This document shows positions 1 through 8,018 of a stretch of 64,000 nt of DNA, one piece after another. Numbering within the stretch: the first letter of the stretch is position 1; every line of letters starts with the position of its first letter. A model generated the notes under the pieces. It worked only from the letters and a program-made list of their open reading frames with translations. It searched no databases and was not told the origin of the DNA. The position numbers and the translations under genes were made by a program. Source of the stretch: a bacterium (GTDB lineage: Bacteria; Planctomycetota; Planctomycetia; Pirellulales; Pirellulaceae); contig WGNR01000017.1 in NCBI GenBank assembly GCA_016124445.1, positions 91,358 through 155,357 of the forward strand. Reading direction: 5' to 3'.

Positions 1-564
1 CTTGTTGTAGCCGGTCAGCGGCGGTGCTCCTTCGCCAGGTTCGGGGCGGTCGATGATCGCGCTGCGGCCAACCGCCAACTGCAAGGCCGAAGCGATCTGC
101 TTGGCCCACGTATCCAAATCAGGCGGCAAGCCATAGTGCTGGGTGTATTGCAACGAGTTAGGGTGTCCGTACAAGCCGCGGAATCCCAGCACCACGCTGA
201 TGTAGTAAACCTCGAGCGCGTCTTTGTTCGGCAAACTCTGGGCTTCCTTGGCCGCCACGTAAAAGTGCTCGAACGCTTTGCCGCTGTGGAAGCACTCAAA
301 CTCGAGGTCGTTGTTTTGCCACCAGTTGGCACCATTCCAAGGAGCGGTGATCAGCATCTGATCGATCCAGCCAACCAACGCGTACTTGGCCAATTCCCAC
401 TCGGCCGTTTGCCCGAGCAGATTCTCGGCTGTATCGATGCGTTTTTTGATTCGATTACGTTCCTGGCTGGCGTCTAGCGAGTTACCGTCTCGCTCGATCC
501 GGTCCAACAAATCGAGGACGCATAGAAAGATCGGATCAACCGCTTTGGCGAATTTTGGCGTCAT
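1..564 (-). CDS. tssL: Type VI secretion protein TssL (DotU/IcmH family), C-terminus cut by window edge
   Basis: The visible part is 188 codons from an ATG at 564, read leftward off the window edge. The start lies two bases after the tssK stop, with a GAGGG Shine-Dalgarno-like stretch inside the end of tssK. The translation has the soluble DotU fold pattern: an N-terminal helix (FLCVLDLLDRIE), then KYALVGWIDQML, APWNGANWW, and the family hallmark VVLGFRGLYG near residue 147. TssL is an inner-membrane T6SS protein that contacts TssK and links the baseplate to the membrane complex. The C-terminal membrane anchor expected for the family would lie outside the window, so whether this is plain TssL or an OmpA-fused form cannot be seen. 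Adjacency to tssK strengthens the call. Confidence 0.88.
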   Translation of the reverse strand, partial: MTPKFAKAVDPIFLCVLDLLDRIERDGNSLDASQERNRIKKRIDTAENLLGQTAEWELAKYALVGWIDQMLITAPWNGANWWQNNDLEFECFHSGKAFEHFYVAAKEAQSLPNKDALEVYYISVVLGFRGLYGHPNSLQYTQHYGLPPDLDTWAKQIASALQLAVGRSAIIDRPEPGEGAPPLTGYNK

Positions 565-566
565 GA

Positions 567-2030
567 TTAGACCCTCGGCTGATCGGAATGTCGCATAGCG
601 AAGACGGCCACATGCACGGCGATCAACTGGTTACGAATGTTCAGCACCAGTCGCTTCTTACCTTGCAGTTCTTTGGCGTCGTGAATGTATTCTTCCTGGA
701 AGCGCCAACCCATGGTCTGCGTGCGCTGGACATCTTCCCACGGCGGGCCTTGCCGCTGGACCTCGAAGTAGACCCAATTGCCACCTTGGGGCAAAACTCG
801 TGGCGGCTGAGCAACCGGGCGAAGCCGTACGCCAGGCATGTTGTTGCGGAACAACGTTTCGACCTGTTCGCCGCTGCCAAAAACCCAGTGGAACCCTTGG
901 GTGACCAGTTGGTAGGTATCTTCCTTGGAAATGTTGATTCCCTCGAAGCCGATGTACCATTCCCAACCAGGATCGAACCACTTCGGGTCGAGCTGCACGT
1001 GCATCGCCTGGCCGCTTCCCAGGAAGAAACGATGTTCGTACGACGCATCGATCCGCCCTTCGCTCAGGCGGCTGATCTCGTTGTAGGCCCACTGAAAGAT
1101 CTCGGCCAGGTTCTCGTGATCGTACTTCGGAATGTTCTCGACGCGGCGCTGCTTATCATCGAACGTTCCGAGCTGCCCAACGATTCGACATAGCGCCGTG
1201 TAAACCGTCAGAGGATGGATCCCGTCGCTGAAAGCCAACACGCGCAGTTCAGCGTACGCTTCGTTCAGCGTCCGCAGCCGCATCATCTTTTCCAGGTCGC
1301 CGATCTCGCGCGGGTCCCAGGTAATGTTCTGATTCAAGATGTCGTTGCGGAATCGTTCGATCCGTTCGCCAATCAAATCGAACACACGCCGCACGATGCC
1401 AGTCCCCAGCGGTGTCCAGGCATCGATCGCCAGGCAAGGCGGGCAATAGTTCGGATCGATCCGCGGCGTGCCATCGGACTCGTTGCGAACGATCTGGCAG
1501 ATCGGAAGCAAGTCGTAGCCCGAAAGTTCGTCGGTCGATAGCAGGATGCGAATGTTCAACTCGCGGTACGAAACCTCTTGAGGATTGCCGCCCCGGTTTT
1601 CTTCTTCATCTTCCCGAGAGAATTCGTAGTAACGCGTATGTGGCGAGTGGGCATCGCGGGCCGTGTTCTCGTGCCCCAGCTTGATCCGTGGCAGGGCCAG
1701 GTAAACGCGGATCACTTCGTTGTCGAGGAAGACTTCTTTCAGATCTTGCAGGCCCTTGATCCCTTGTCGCAGGTCGACCCGGTCCATCTGATCGTTGCCG
1801 CCAATCGAGATGATCGCCCCGTCTCGCATCCGAGCTTCGCAGCGCGAGACTTCGATCTGGAAGTTTGCGATCGCCTGGTCGCTGATTTCGATAGAACGGA
1901 TGCCGTAGGCATAAGGAATCAGATCCCGAACCGAGTTCTCGAGGAACTCGGACCAGTGACGATCCTGTGCTTGGAAATGATGGGGGCGAAGAAACATCCC
2001 TTCCGACCAGTGGATGGGTGGGTTCTTCAT
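567..2030 (-). CDS. tssK: Type VI secretion baseplate protein TssK
   Basis: This 487-residue protein starts with the near-diagnostic TssK opening IHWSEGMFLRPHHFQAQD. Length is close to the usual ~450. TssK trimers join the T6SS baseplate to the membrane complex through TssL and TssM, and tssL follows two bases downstream, which is the standard order. The ATG at 2030 is preceded by an AGGA at a reasonable distance. No other T6SS genes are visible because the cluster continues past the left edge. Planctomycete T6SS clusters are less studied than proteobacterial ones, but family assignment here is firm. Confidence 0.95.
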   Translation of the reverse strand: MKNPPIHWSEGMFLRPHHFQAQDRHWSEFLENSVRDLIPYAYGIRSIEISDQAIANFQIEVSRCEARMRDGAIISIGGNDQMDRVDLRQGIKGLQDLKEVFLDNEVIRVYLALPRIKLGHENTARDAHSPHTRYYEFSREDEEENRGGNPQEVSYRELNIRILLSTDELSGYDLLPICQIVRNESDGTPRIDPNYCPPCLAIDAWTPLGTGIVRRVFDLIGERIERFRNDILNQNITWDPREIGDLEKMMRLRTLNEAYAELRVLAFSDGIHPLTVYTALCRIVGQLGTFDDKQRRVENIPKYDHENLAEIFQWAYNEISRLSEGRIDASYEHRFFLGSGQAMHVQLDPKWFDPGWEWYIGFEGINISKEDTYQLVTQGFHWVFGSGEQVETLFRNNMPGVRLRPVAQPPRVLPQGGNWVYFEVQRQGPPWEDVQRTQTMGWRFQEEYIHDAKELQGKKRLVLNIRNQLIAVHVAVFAMRHSDQPRV

Positions 2031-2400
2031 GCAAAAATCCTATTCCGCTTGCGAGCCTGGTTTCGAAAAAGGGAGCCGTCAGACAGATTTCGGCAGAAGA
2101 AATACGCCCATAGATAGCAGTCAGACATACGGACAAATCCATCCATCCTGACGCAATCTCCTGCTGAAGATTCGAATCGTCCGACTTTCCCCCGGAACTT
2201 GATCAGAAGGTCGATCACCGAGAGATGTAATTGCCGCCGAGCGCGCCGGCAGCGAGCCAAGGAGCCCTCCCTGTTGCTTAGTGTAAGAATACCATCCTTA
2301 GTCCGATTCTCAAGTAGCAACTACACAACCAGTTACGTCAATTCTGGTGGGCTAGTGGAACCAGGTAAGGCGTGCAAACCTTGAAATGCAAAAAGATTCG
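2031..2400. other. Intergenic region upstream of tssK
   Basis: About 370 bases lie between the tssK start and the 3' end of the amidohydrolase gene. A 97-codon open frame on the minus strand (2027-2320) overlaps the tssK start and has no recognisable family or composition. I treat the stretch as noncoding. It should hold the promoter for the tssK/tssL transcription unit and the 3' end of the upstream operon, but I see no clear terminator hairpin. Confidence 0.5.
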
Positions 2401-3132
2401 TCAAAAGGTCGCTATCTGCTCCCAAACGGCCGCAAAGCTGTCCCCCAAATCTGCTATCAGTCGCTTAACTTCCCCTGGTGACTGCCGATAAAGCTTCTGA
2501 TTCACCTCGATTTCGATGCCGGCGTATTGCGTCGCTTTGAACTGCTTTCGCAGTGCAGTCGTGTGCCCGTCGGTCGTGCCGCGGTAGGGGTAATTCATCC
2601 GCACGCGATAGCCTGGGAACCGCTTCCGAAGCTTCGTTCGCCAAGCCTGACAGAACTCGCGCTCCCGCTGGCGACTGGGATCATACAGAAGCCCGAACTC
2701 GGCGTTACGGACCTGACCATTCAGCTCCGGCGTAAAGCTATGAAACGAAAGGTGCCAGACGAAGTTCTTCCGCCGCACCTGGTCGGCTATCCAGTCGAGC
2801 ACCTTCCGTCGATATGGCCGGTAGTGGGTCTCCAGGATCGCTTGCCGCTCCTCCTGGCTTGCAGGCGGCACCAGTTTGGAAAAGATGGCAGGGTTGCTCT
2901 CAGAGCGATTCAATTCGACCAATAGCCGCGTGACTTCGCTGTACTGAAGTTCGGCCTGGAACTGGTTGGCAAAGTACCTGGCCGTCGTCAGTGCTCCTGG
3001 GTCCCAGCCGCGATGCGTCTTAAGAAGAGGCCCCAAGCCTACGAACCGCCTCGCATGTTCCCGCGGAACCTGATTGCCGCCATGCTCGCAGGTAAACAGC
3101 AGCGTATTCTTTGAAGCCCCCTTCTTAGCCAT
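2401..3132 (-). CDS. N-formylglutamate amidohydrolase-like protein (FGase family)
   Basis: This 243-residue protein opens with LLFTCEHGGNQVP, the family signature (CEHGGNxxP), and later carries HLSFHSFTPELNG and GLLYDP, all typical of FGase zinc hydrolases. Classical members hydrolyse N-formyl-L-glutamate in histidine breakdown, but no hut genes are nearby. Instead it is the last gene of a minus-strand operon, three bases after the stop of a GCS2-family ligase and downstream of an ATP-grasp ligase and a cysteine peptidase. That context suggests it removes or trims a glutamyl-type amide in the same pathway. This role is inference; family membership is secure. Confidence 0.88.
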   Translation of the reverse strand: MAKKGASKNTLLFTCEHGGNQVPREHARRFVGLGPLLKTHRGWDPGALTTARYFANQFQAELQYSEVTRLLVELNRSESNPAIFSKLVPPASQEERQAILETHYRPYRRKVLDWIADQVRRKNFVWHLSFHSFTPELNGQVRNAEFGLLYDPSRQREREFCQAWRTKLRKRFPGYRVRMNYPYRGTTDGHTTALRKQFKATQYAGIEIEVNQKLYRQSPGEVKRLIADLGDSFAAVWEQIATF

Positions 3133-3135
3133 AAG

Positions 3136-4392
3136 CTAATCAATCTTCCCTTCGAACGATCTTCCTTCTGCCAAGCAAGCACACAGTTCACGATATACAG
3201 GTACCAGGCGTTTGTCGAACTGGCCATTGAGTGCCGACACAATCCGCCGCGCCAGCGTTCCCTGGCGAAGGATCACCTCCAGGGAATCGGCCAATACTTT
3301 TTCGCTCGGCGGAAACTCTTCGGCCAGACGCTGCCACAACTGGCCGGCGCTGCAGGTTCCTTCGTTCCAGCCAAAATGTTTCAAGTAGTCCGGGTCGACG
3401 ATCACCGTCTCGTCGGCATCGTCGATCACGTTCAACAAGATCTCTTTCAACCGTTTCGTCTCGGCTTTTTGTTGCTCGGCGGTGCTGCTCCAACGCTCTT
3501 CGGTCAGTGCCTTGGCAACGTTGGCAACCAATTGGCAGATCGCCACGTCGGCTGCCGGATGTTCCTGGACATCCATTACGCGGATCTCGATCGTGTTCCG
3601 CATGAAGCGGGCAATCGCGCCGCGGCTGTTGACCCACTCGTACCGCAAGACCCCAGCCAGATCCAACGGCGCCATTGCCTCGTAGATCGGCTTGAGGATC
3701 TGCGACTCGTAATCGGCCTGGGTGAATACCGCCTCAGGGATAATCGAGCCAGCGACCTGGGGAATCCGATCGGCGTTGTGGCGATACGTTTCCAATCGAT
3801 GGTCCAGGTGCGGCGTCAATTGTCGTTCGCAAACCGGGCTGCTGGCGGTCAGGGCCGGTAAAATCGGCAGCAGCAATCGAATGGCCGCGTGCAATCGGCC
3901 GAACTGCTCGTCGTCGGCAAATGGCAGGTTCAAATGGCAGCTCTGCAGATTGGCCCAGCCATGCCCGCGGCAGTCGAAGATTGTGTTGAACGACTCGTAA
4001 ACTTCGTTGTACCCATACGGCCACAGCTTCATCTCTGTATCTGGGTGCATCCAGGGATGCATGGCCCCCGGCATCAGCCGCGCATCGATCGAACCAAGCA
4101 GGCGGTCAATTTCGATTACGTTTTTCTGAAAACGCGCGGCCAGCCCATCGAGCGATTCGGCCGGGCCGTTGGTCTTCAGTTCAATCACGTGCAGTGCCAG
4201 TTCATTCGACCAGGCGATATCGCCATGCTCGATTTCTTCATTCGGATTGCCATCCGCGTCGTGGAGCAATTGGTCCGCGATCGGAGCGACGTCCAAGGAC
4301 GGCTCGTGGACAATCATGTACTCGACCTCGACGCCAAACGCTTCAAAAAGCGAGATCGTTTCGCGTTCGGGTCTGGTCGGTTCCGCCAACAT
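3136..4392 (-). CDS. Glutamate-cysteine ligase family 2 (GCS2) carboxylate-amine ligase
   Basis: The 418-residue product has an N-terminal GVEVEYMIV segment matching the glutamate-binding start of GCS2 enzymes, a central GAMHPWMHPDTE, and a C-terminal RFMRNTIEIRVMD segment matching the family motif that ends in IEVRxxD. Such enzymes join an amine to the gamma carboxyl of glutamate with ATP. The substrate here is unknown. The gene sits 56 bases downstream of the ATP-grasp ligase and three bases upstream of the FGase-like gene, so the four proteins are probably made together. It is likely not the glutathione-pathway GshA, because no glutathione synthetase of the usual kind is adjacent. Confidence 0.85.
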   Translation of the reverse strand: MLAEPTRPERETISLFEAFGVEVEYMIVHEPSLDVAPIADQLLHDADGNPNEEIEHGDIAWSNELALHVIELKTNGPAESLDGLAARFQKNVIEIDRLLGSIDARLMPGAMHPWMHPDTEMKLWPYGYNEVYESFNTIFDCRGHGWANLQSCHLNLPFADDEQFGRLHAAIRLLLPILPALTASSPVCERQLTPHLDHRLETYRHNADRIPQVAGSIIPEAVFTQADYESQILKPIYEAMAPLDLAGVLRYEWVNSRGAIARFMRNTIEIRVMDVQEHPAADVAICQLVANVAKALTEERWSSTAEQQKAETKRLKEILLNVIDDADETVIVDPDYLKHFGWNEGTCSAGQLWQRLAEEFPPSEKVLADSLEVILRQGTLARRIVSALNGQFDKRLVPVYRELCACLAEGRSFEGKID

Positions 4393-4448
4393 GGCTTGGT
4401 TTGCCTTACTTTTATGTTCTTTGAAAACTGAATACTCGGCCCTGGAAA

Positions 4449-5912
4449 CTATTCCACGCCAGCTTTCTTTTGTTCGATACGTTTGACGAAGATCGATACC
4501 ATGCGGCGGTACAGTTCCTGTTTCAAAACGGCATCTTCGCAGCCAGAATCGATGTTCGGGTTGTCGTTCACTTCGATGACGTAAAACTTCCCGTCTGATT
4601 CTTTGACGTCCACCCCATACAACCCGTCGCCAATCAAGTTGGCCGCCTTCAAGGCAACTTGAACCGCTTTGCGAGGCGCCAGTTCGACCGGTAGCGTCTC
4701 CAACTTGCCGTAGCGACCGCGGCTGGCATTCTCTTGCCGGATGATCTGCCAGTGTCCTTTTGCCATGAAGTATTTACAGGCATAAAGCGGCTGTTGATCG
4801 AAGATACCGATCCGCCAGTCGAAGTCGGTCGGCAGGAATTCCTGGGCGATCACGAGTTCCGAGTCGGCAAAGAACTCTTTCAGCTTCCGATCCAGTTCCG
4901 CCTGATCTTTCACTTTGACCACCCCCAACGAAAACGCACTGTCTGGCCGCTTCAGCACGCAGGGAAAGCCCAACTGCTCGCCCAACGTGTCGGCGTTCTC
5001 GCGATGGGCGACCACCGTCTTGGGGACCGGTACTTTGTGCCGCGTGAGCAGTTCGGCCAGGTAAACCTTATTCGTGCAGCGCAAGATCGAAGTCGGATCG
5101 TCAACCACAACCAATCCTTCCGCCGCCGCTCGCCGGGCAAAACGGTAGGTGTAGTGATTGACGGCGGTCGTATCGCGGATGAACAGGGCGTCGAATTCCG
5201 CCAACCGTCCGTAGTCTTCGCGCGAGATGTACTCGGTTGCCATCCCCTGCTGCGCGGCGGCTTTGGCGAACTTCTGCAAAGCAGCTTCGTCCGAGGGTGG
5301 CTCCGGATCGTCGGTGTTGCGGAGGATCGCCATGTCAAAGCGGGTCTTCTTGGTCTTCGTTACACCGCGGCGTTTCGAGAAGTGCTCCAGCGATGTCTCA
5401 ACGATGAAAGGCCAGTGTGCCTCTGGGACATCGCCGGCCGAAATGCCGTTGACGCTGGACAACTGCCAGCGATCTTTTTCCAGCAGGAACTTGGCCCGCA
5501 TCAGCGGAGCTTGAAACAGGTTGAACAGCCGCCAGGCCAGCGCGTCGTACCGCTTGGCCAGGTTCTTGCCGAAGTAGATGCTTAAGGTAAACCGATTCGA
5601 CTTGATCGGCGCGAGCGACTTTTGAATCAGGTCGTCCAGGTCTTCGGTAATCAAACGGATGATGCTGCGGGTTTTCCAGTCCTGCATCGCACCGACACTT
5701 GGCATCGGGCGGTGACCGCGGGCTTCGGCCAATAGCGAAACGTAGTAGCCAACGCTCTGATAGCGATAGGTCTGACACAAGTTAAAGACTTTCGCCCCGC
5801 GCAAGTCGCTGTACTGCGACTGCGTGATGTAGGCCGTCGGGTCGACGACAGTCACGTTGGGGTCGTCGGCAGGCCAACGGTCGGTTTGGTCGGTCACAAT
5901 CAGAGTTGCCAT
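4449..5912 (-). CDS. RimK-family ATP-grasp ligase with N-terminal RLAN-type domain
   Basis: This 487-residue protein has two parts. Roughly residues 1-200 resemble the RLAN (RimK-like ATP-grasp N-terminal) domain, including FNLCQTYRYQSVGYYVSLLAEARG. Residues about 280-470 are an ATP-grasp domain: NKVYLAELL, FPCVLKRPDSAFSLGVVKV (ATP-binding Lys and loop), VIAQEFLPTDFDWRIGI, GLYGVDVKE, and the metal-binding FYVIEVNDNPNID. ATP-grasp enzymes form amide bonds through an acyl-phosphate; RimK relatives often add glutamate. It lies between a C39-like peptidase gene and a GCS2 ligase gene on the same strand. Two different ligases in one operon point to stepwise assembly of a small amide or peptide, substrate unknown. 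Confidence 0.9.
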   Translation of the reverse strand: MATLIVTDQTDRWPADDPNVTVVDPTAYITQSQYSDLRGAKVFNLCQTYRYQSVGYYVSLLAEARGHRPMPSVGAMQDWKTRSIIRLITEDLDDLIQKSLAPIKSNRFTLSIYFGKNLAKRYDALAWRLFNLFQAPLMRAKFLLEKDRWQLSSVNGISAGDVPEAHWPFIVETSLEHFSKRRGVTKTKKTRFDMAILRNTDDPEPPSDEAALQKFAKAAAQQGMATEYISREDYGRLAEFDALFIRDTTAVNHYTYRFARRAAAEGLVVVDDPTSILRCTNKVYLAELLTRHKVPVPKTVVAHRENADTLGEQLGFPCVLKRPDSAFSLGVVKVKDQAELDRKLKEFFADSELVIAQEFLPTDFDWRIGIFDQQPLYACKYFMAKGHWQIIRQENASRGRYGKLETLPVELAPRKAVQVALKAANLIGDGLYGVDVKESDGKFYVIEVNDNPNIDSGCEDAVLKQELYRRMVSIFVKRIEQKKAGVE

Positions 5913-6010
5913 GCTGCTATTTCAATTCGCCGAGAGAGGGCTTTTGTTAGGGAAAGTTGGGGCAATGGAAGACAACGAGAACCGATCGCTCTGGTCGCCG
6001 GTCGGTGACA

Positions 6011-6745
6011 TCAAGAGCCTCTTCCGCCGCCGTTGGATTCACCGCCGCCTTTCGGCTCGATGACCAGCAGGTTGGAATCGTAGGTCAAAATGCCCAGCAG
6101 AATGGAACACACCAGCCGGTCGAAGCTGACCGGGTAGTGATGCATCTCGCCCAGTGGATTGGGCAGATAGGGATCGGCGACATAAACCCGATCCTGGTTT
6201 TCGTTCATACCATATAAAACGACAAAGTGCCCCTGCGGCAATCCCTGAACGTCGTCGGGGATGTTCTTCAAACCATATTCGCGCGGTCCGCCGTACAGGT
6301 ACGTCGAACTGAGCCCGGTCAGGATCGGAATCGATCGATGCAAAAACCGGCTGATCAGCATGGCATTCAGATCGCGCATGGTGATCTTGCCGCCAAGTTC
6401 CAGAAATTCGATGTAGGCTTGGCTGGCCAGGTTCAACTTGGAATTTGGCTTGACCCGCATCTGGGCCTGTAGCCGGTCGACCAGATCGTACTTGGACGCA
6501 AACCAAACCGGATCGAACACTTCCAGGTTGTAGGTATAGATTGTTGCCTGATAGCCACGCTTCAGCGCGTCGATCCCCAGCATCACGCCCAAGGTGCCCC
6601 CTTGCTCGAGCGTAGGTACCTCCGAGATCAACTGGTGCAGGTCAAGACTCAGGCCAAAATACTGGTAAACGGCATGCAGGCAGGTCGGCCCACAGGTCGT
6701 GTCATCCGGCTGAGGCAGAATATCAAAGTCGAATGGATGGGGCAT
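6011..6745 (-). CDS. C39-like cysteine peptidase
   Basis: The 244-residue product has a papain-like C39 arrangement near its start: Gln12 followed by Cys18 in the segment QPDDTTCGPTCL, giving the oxyanion Gln and nucleophile Cys. The catalytic His and Asp are supplied by GHFVVLYGMNENQDRVYVADPYL around residues 170-195. No signal peptide or ABC-transporter domain is present, so it is a stand-alone, probably cytoplasmic enzyme. It is the first gene of the four-gene minus-strand operon with the ATP-grasp, GCS2 and FGase-like genes. It may release, trim or transfer the peptide made by the ligases. The role is inferred; the fold is well supported. Confidence 0.85.
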   Translation of the reverse strand: MPHPFDFDILPQPDDTTCGPTCLHAVYQYFGLSLDLHQLISEVPTLEQGGTLGVMLGIDALKRGYQATIYTYNLEVFDPVWFASKYDLVDRLQAQMRVKPNSKLNLASQAYIEFLELGGKITMRDLNAMLISRFLHRSIPILTGLSSTYLYGGPREYGLKNIPDDVQGLPQGHFVVLYGMNENQDRVYVADPYLPNPLGEMHHYPVSFDRLVCSILLGILTYDSNLLVIEPKGGGESNGGGRGS

Positions 6746-6898
6746 CCCAACAGAGCGTACCCATAGAGGGTGCCGGGGCAGACCTTGGGGTGAAAATTCA
6801 GGTCTGGCATGCCACGAGCACTTGCTAGGGAATTGTAGAATCAGTCGGCGTTTTCGAGCAAGATATGATCGCCAAAATTAACAGCTTACGGGTAGCCG

Positions 6899-7756
6899 TC
6901 AGATGGCCCGGTAGCACATAAAGACCACGCCCAGGGGAAGGATAGTAAATAACAACATCACCAACCGAATTGCCCAAATCGATTTGAACCCAAAACTCAT
7001 CCGAAACCAGATCGCGTCGCGGCTGTTCAAGATCGAACTCGGTGTCAACGCCGTTCCCAGCGACAAACCCGAAATCGCGATCATCGCCGCGACGATCGGC
7101 GCCAATTTCCAGCGTTCGTCCGGTCGCATGCCACCATAGTGTGTCGGCATGGTCTGGGCCAACTGATAGAAGATAGCCGCCGCGATGACGGCAATGAGAA
7201 GAACCGCCGAAATCGCCAGCATAATGGCAATCTTCGTCGGCATGGAAAGCTTGTTCGTGTTCGGGCTTCCAACGCCTGCTGCCTCGCAGGCGATTTGTGT
7301 TGCCACGCTTTTCAAGCTTTGCTTGATCATCTCTTTGCTATCCCCGCCGAAAGCGCCGAAATAGCACCTCTTGGAGAACAAGAACGAATGGGCGGGCTTA
7401 TTTGGCCGCTGCACTTCGCCCCGGACAACGACATTGGTGGCGCCGGCAAGTCCCGGGACCAGGTAGCGCAGGAATCGATTTCCAAAGTCAACCTTGACGA
7501 TCTCTCCTGTAATCAGGAAATCAACCGATCCGGAAACAACCTTGAAGTCTAGCTCCTTCAACGAGTCAATCAGCGTCTCATGAAAGACCTTCTGGATTTC
7601 CTCGTCCGTTAAAGCACGTTTCTTGAAATCGGAGTGAACAACCGGGAACGGCTTGAAGCCAACCTTGGCGTTGACGCCAGAAGGAGTTAGCTGGGGCTGC
7701 TCGGCCGGGGTTTCTACGACCTCGACAGGAGACTGATAAGGATTGCTTTGACTCAT
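6899..7756 (-). CDS. Uncharacterised membrane protein with MSQSNPYQSP start
   Basis: I place the start at the ATG at 7756, giving 285 residues beginning MSQSNPYQSP, an opening common among small planctomycete membrane proteins. An upstream in-frame start at 7945 would add 63 unconvincing residues. The N-terminal half is soluble (FPVVHSDFKKRALTDEEIQ); the C-terminal part has three likely membrane segments: IAIMLAISAVLLIAVIAAAIF, APIVAAMIAISGLSLGTAL and VMLLFTILPLGVVFMCY. No catalytic motif is visible and I do not recognise a family. It lies on the same strand as the C39/ATP-grasp operon, 153 bases upstream, so a link to that operon is possible but unproved. Confidence 0.72.
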   Translation of the reverse strand: MSQSNPYQSPVEVVETPAEQPQLTPSGVNAKVGFKPFPVVHSDFKKRALTDEEIQKVFHETLIDSLKELDFKVVSGSVDFLITGEIVKVDFGNRFLRYLVPGLAGATNVVVRGEVQRPNKPAHSFLFSKRCYFGAFGGDSKEMIKQSLKSVATQIACEAAGVGSPNTNKLSMPTKIAIMLAISAVLLIAVIAAAIFYQLAQTMPTHYGGMRPDERWKLAPIVAAMIAISGLSLGTALTPSSILNSRDAIWFRMSFGFKSIWAIRLVMLLFTILPLGVVFMCYRAI

Positions 7757-8018
7757 CTCCTGGTTCCCTGTGATTTGCCAGGCAGGCAATTGCTCTCGAA
7801 GTAAACGCCAATGAAATACCACCCGACAGAGGGCATGCCCCCATGCTAGAAGTGTAGTCAATCGATAGCCGGTCTTCACCTGTTTTTCTTCATCCGAATC
7901 GGAAATCCTCGGACAATTCACCAACACCTTCCACCTTGCGGGCACCCTAGGTTTCGCGGAGAAATCGACTTAGAATGGTGCCTTGCTGACCTAACCCAAT
8001 CCTTGATCTTGCGGACCG

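Noticed and set aside
2027..2320. 97-codon minus-strand open frame upstream of tssK
   Set aside because: No family features; overlaps the tssK start by four bases but lacks a credible ribosome site or composition.
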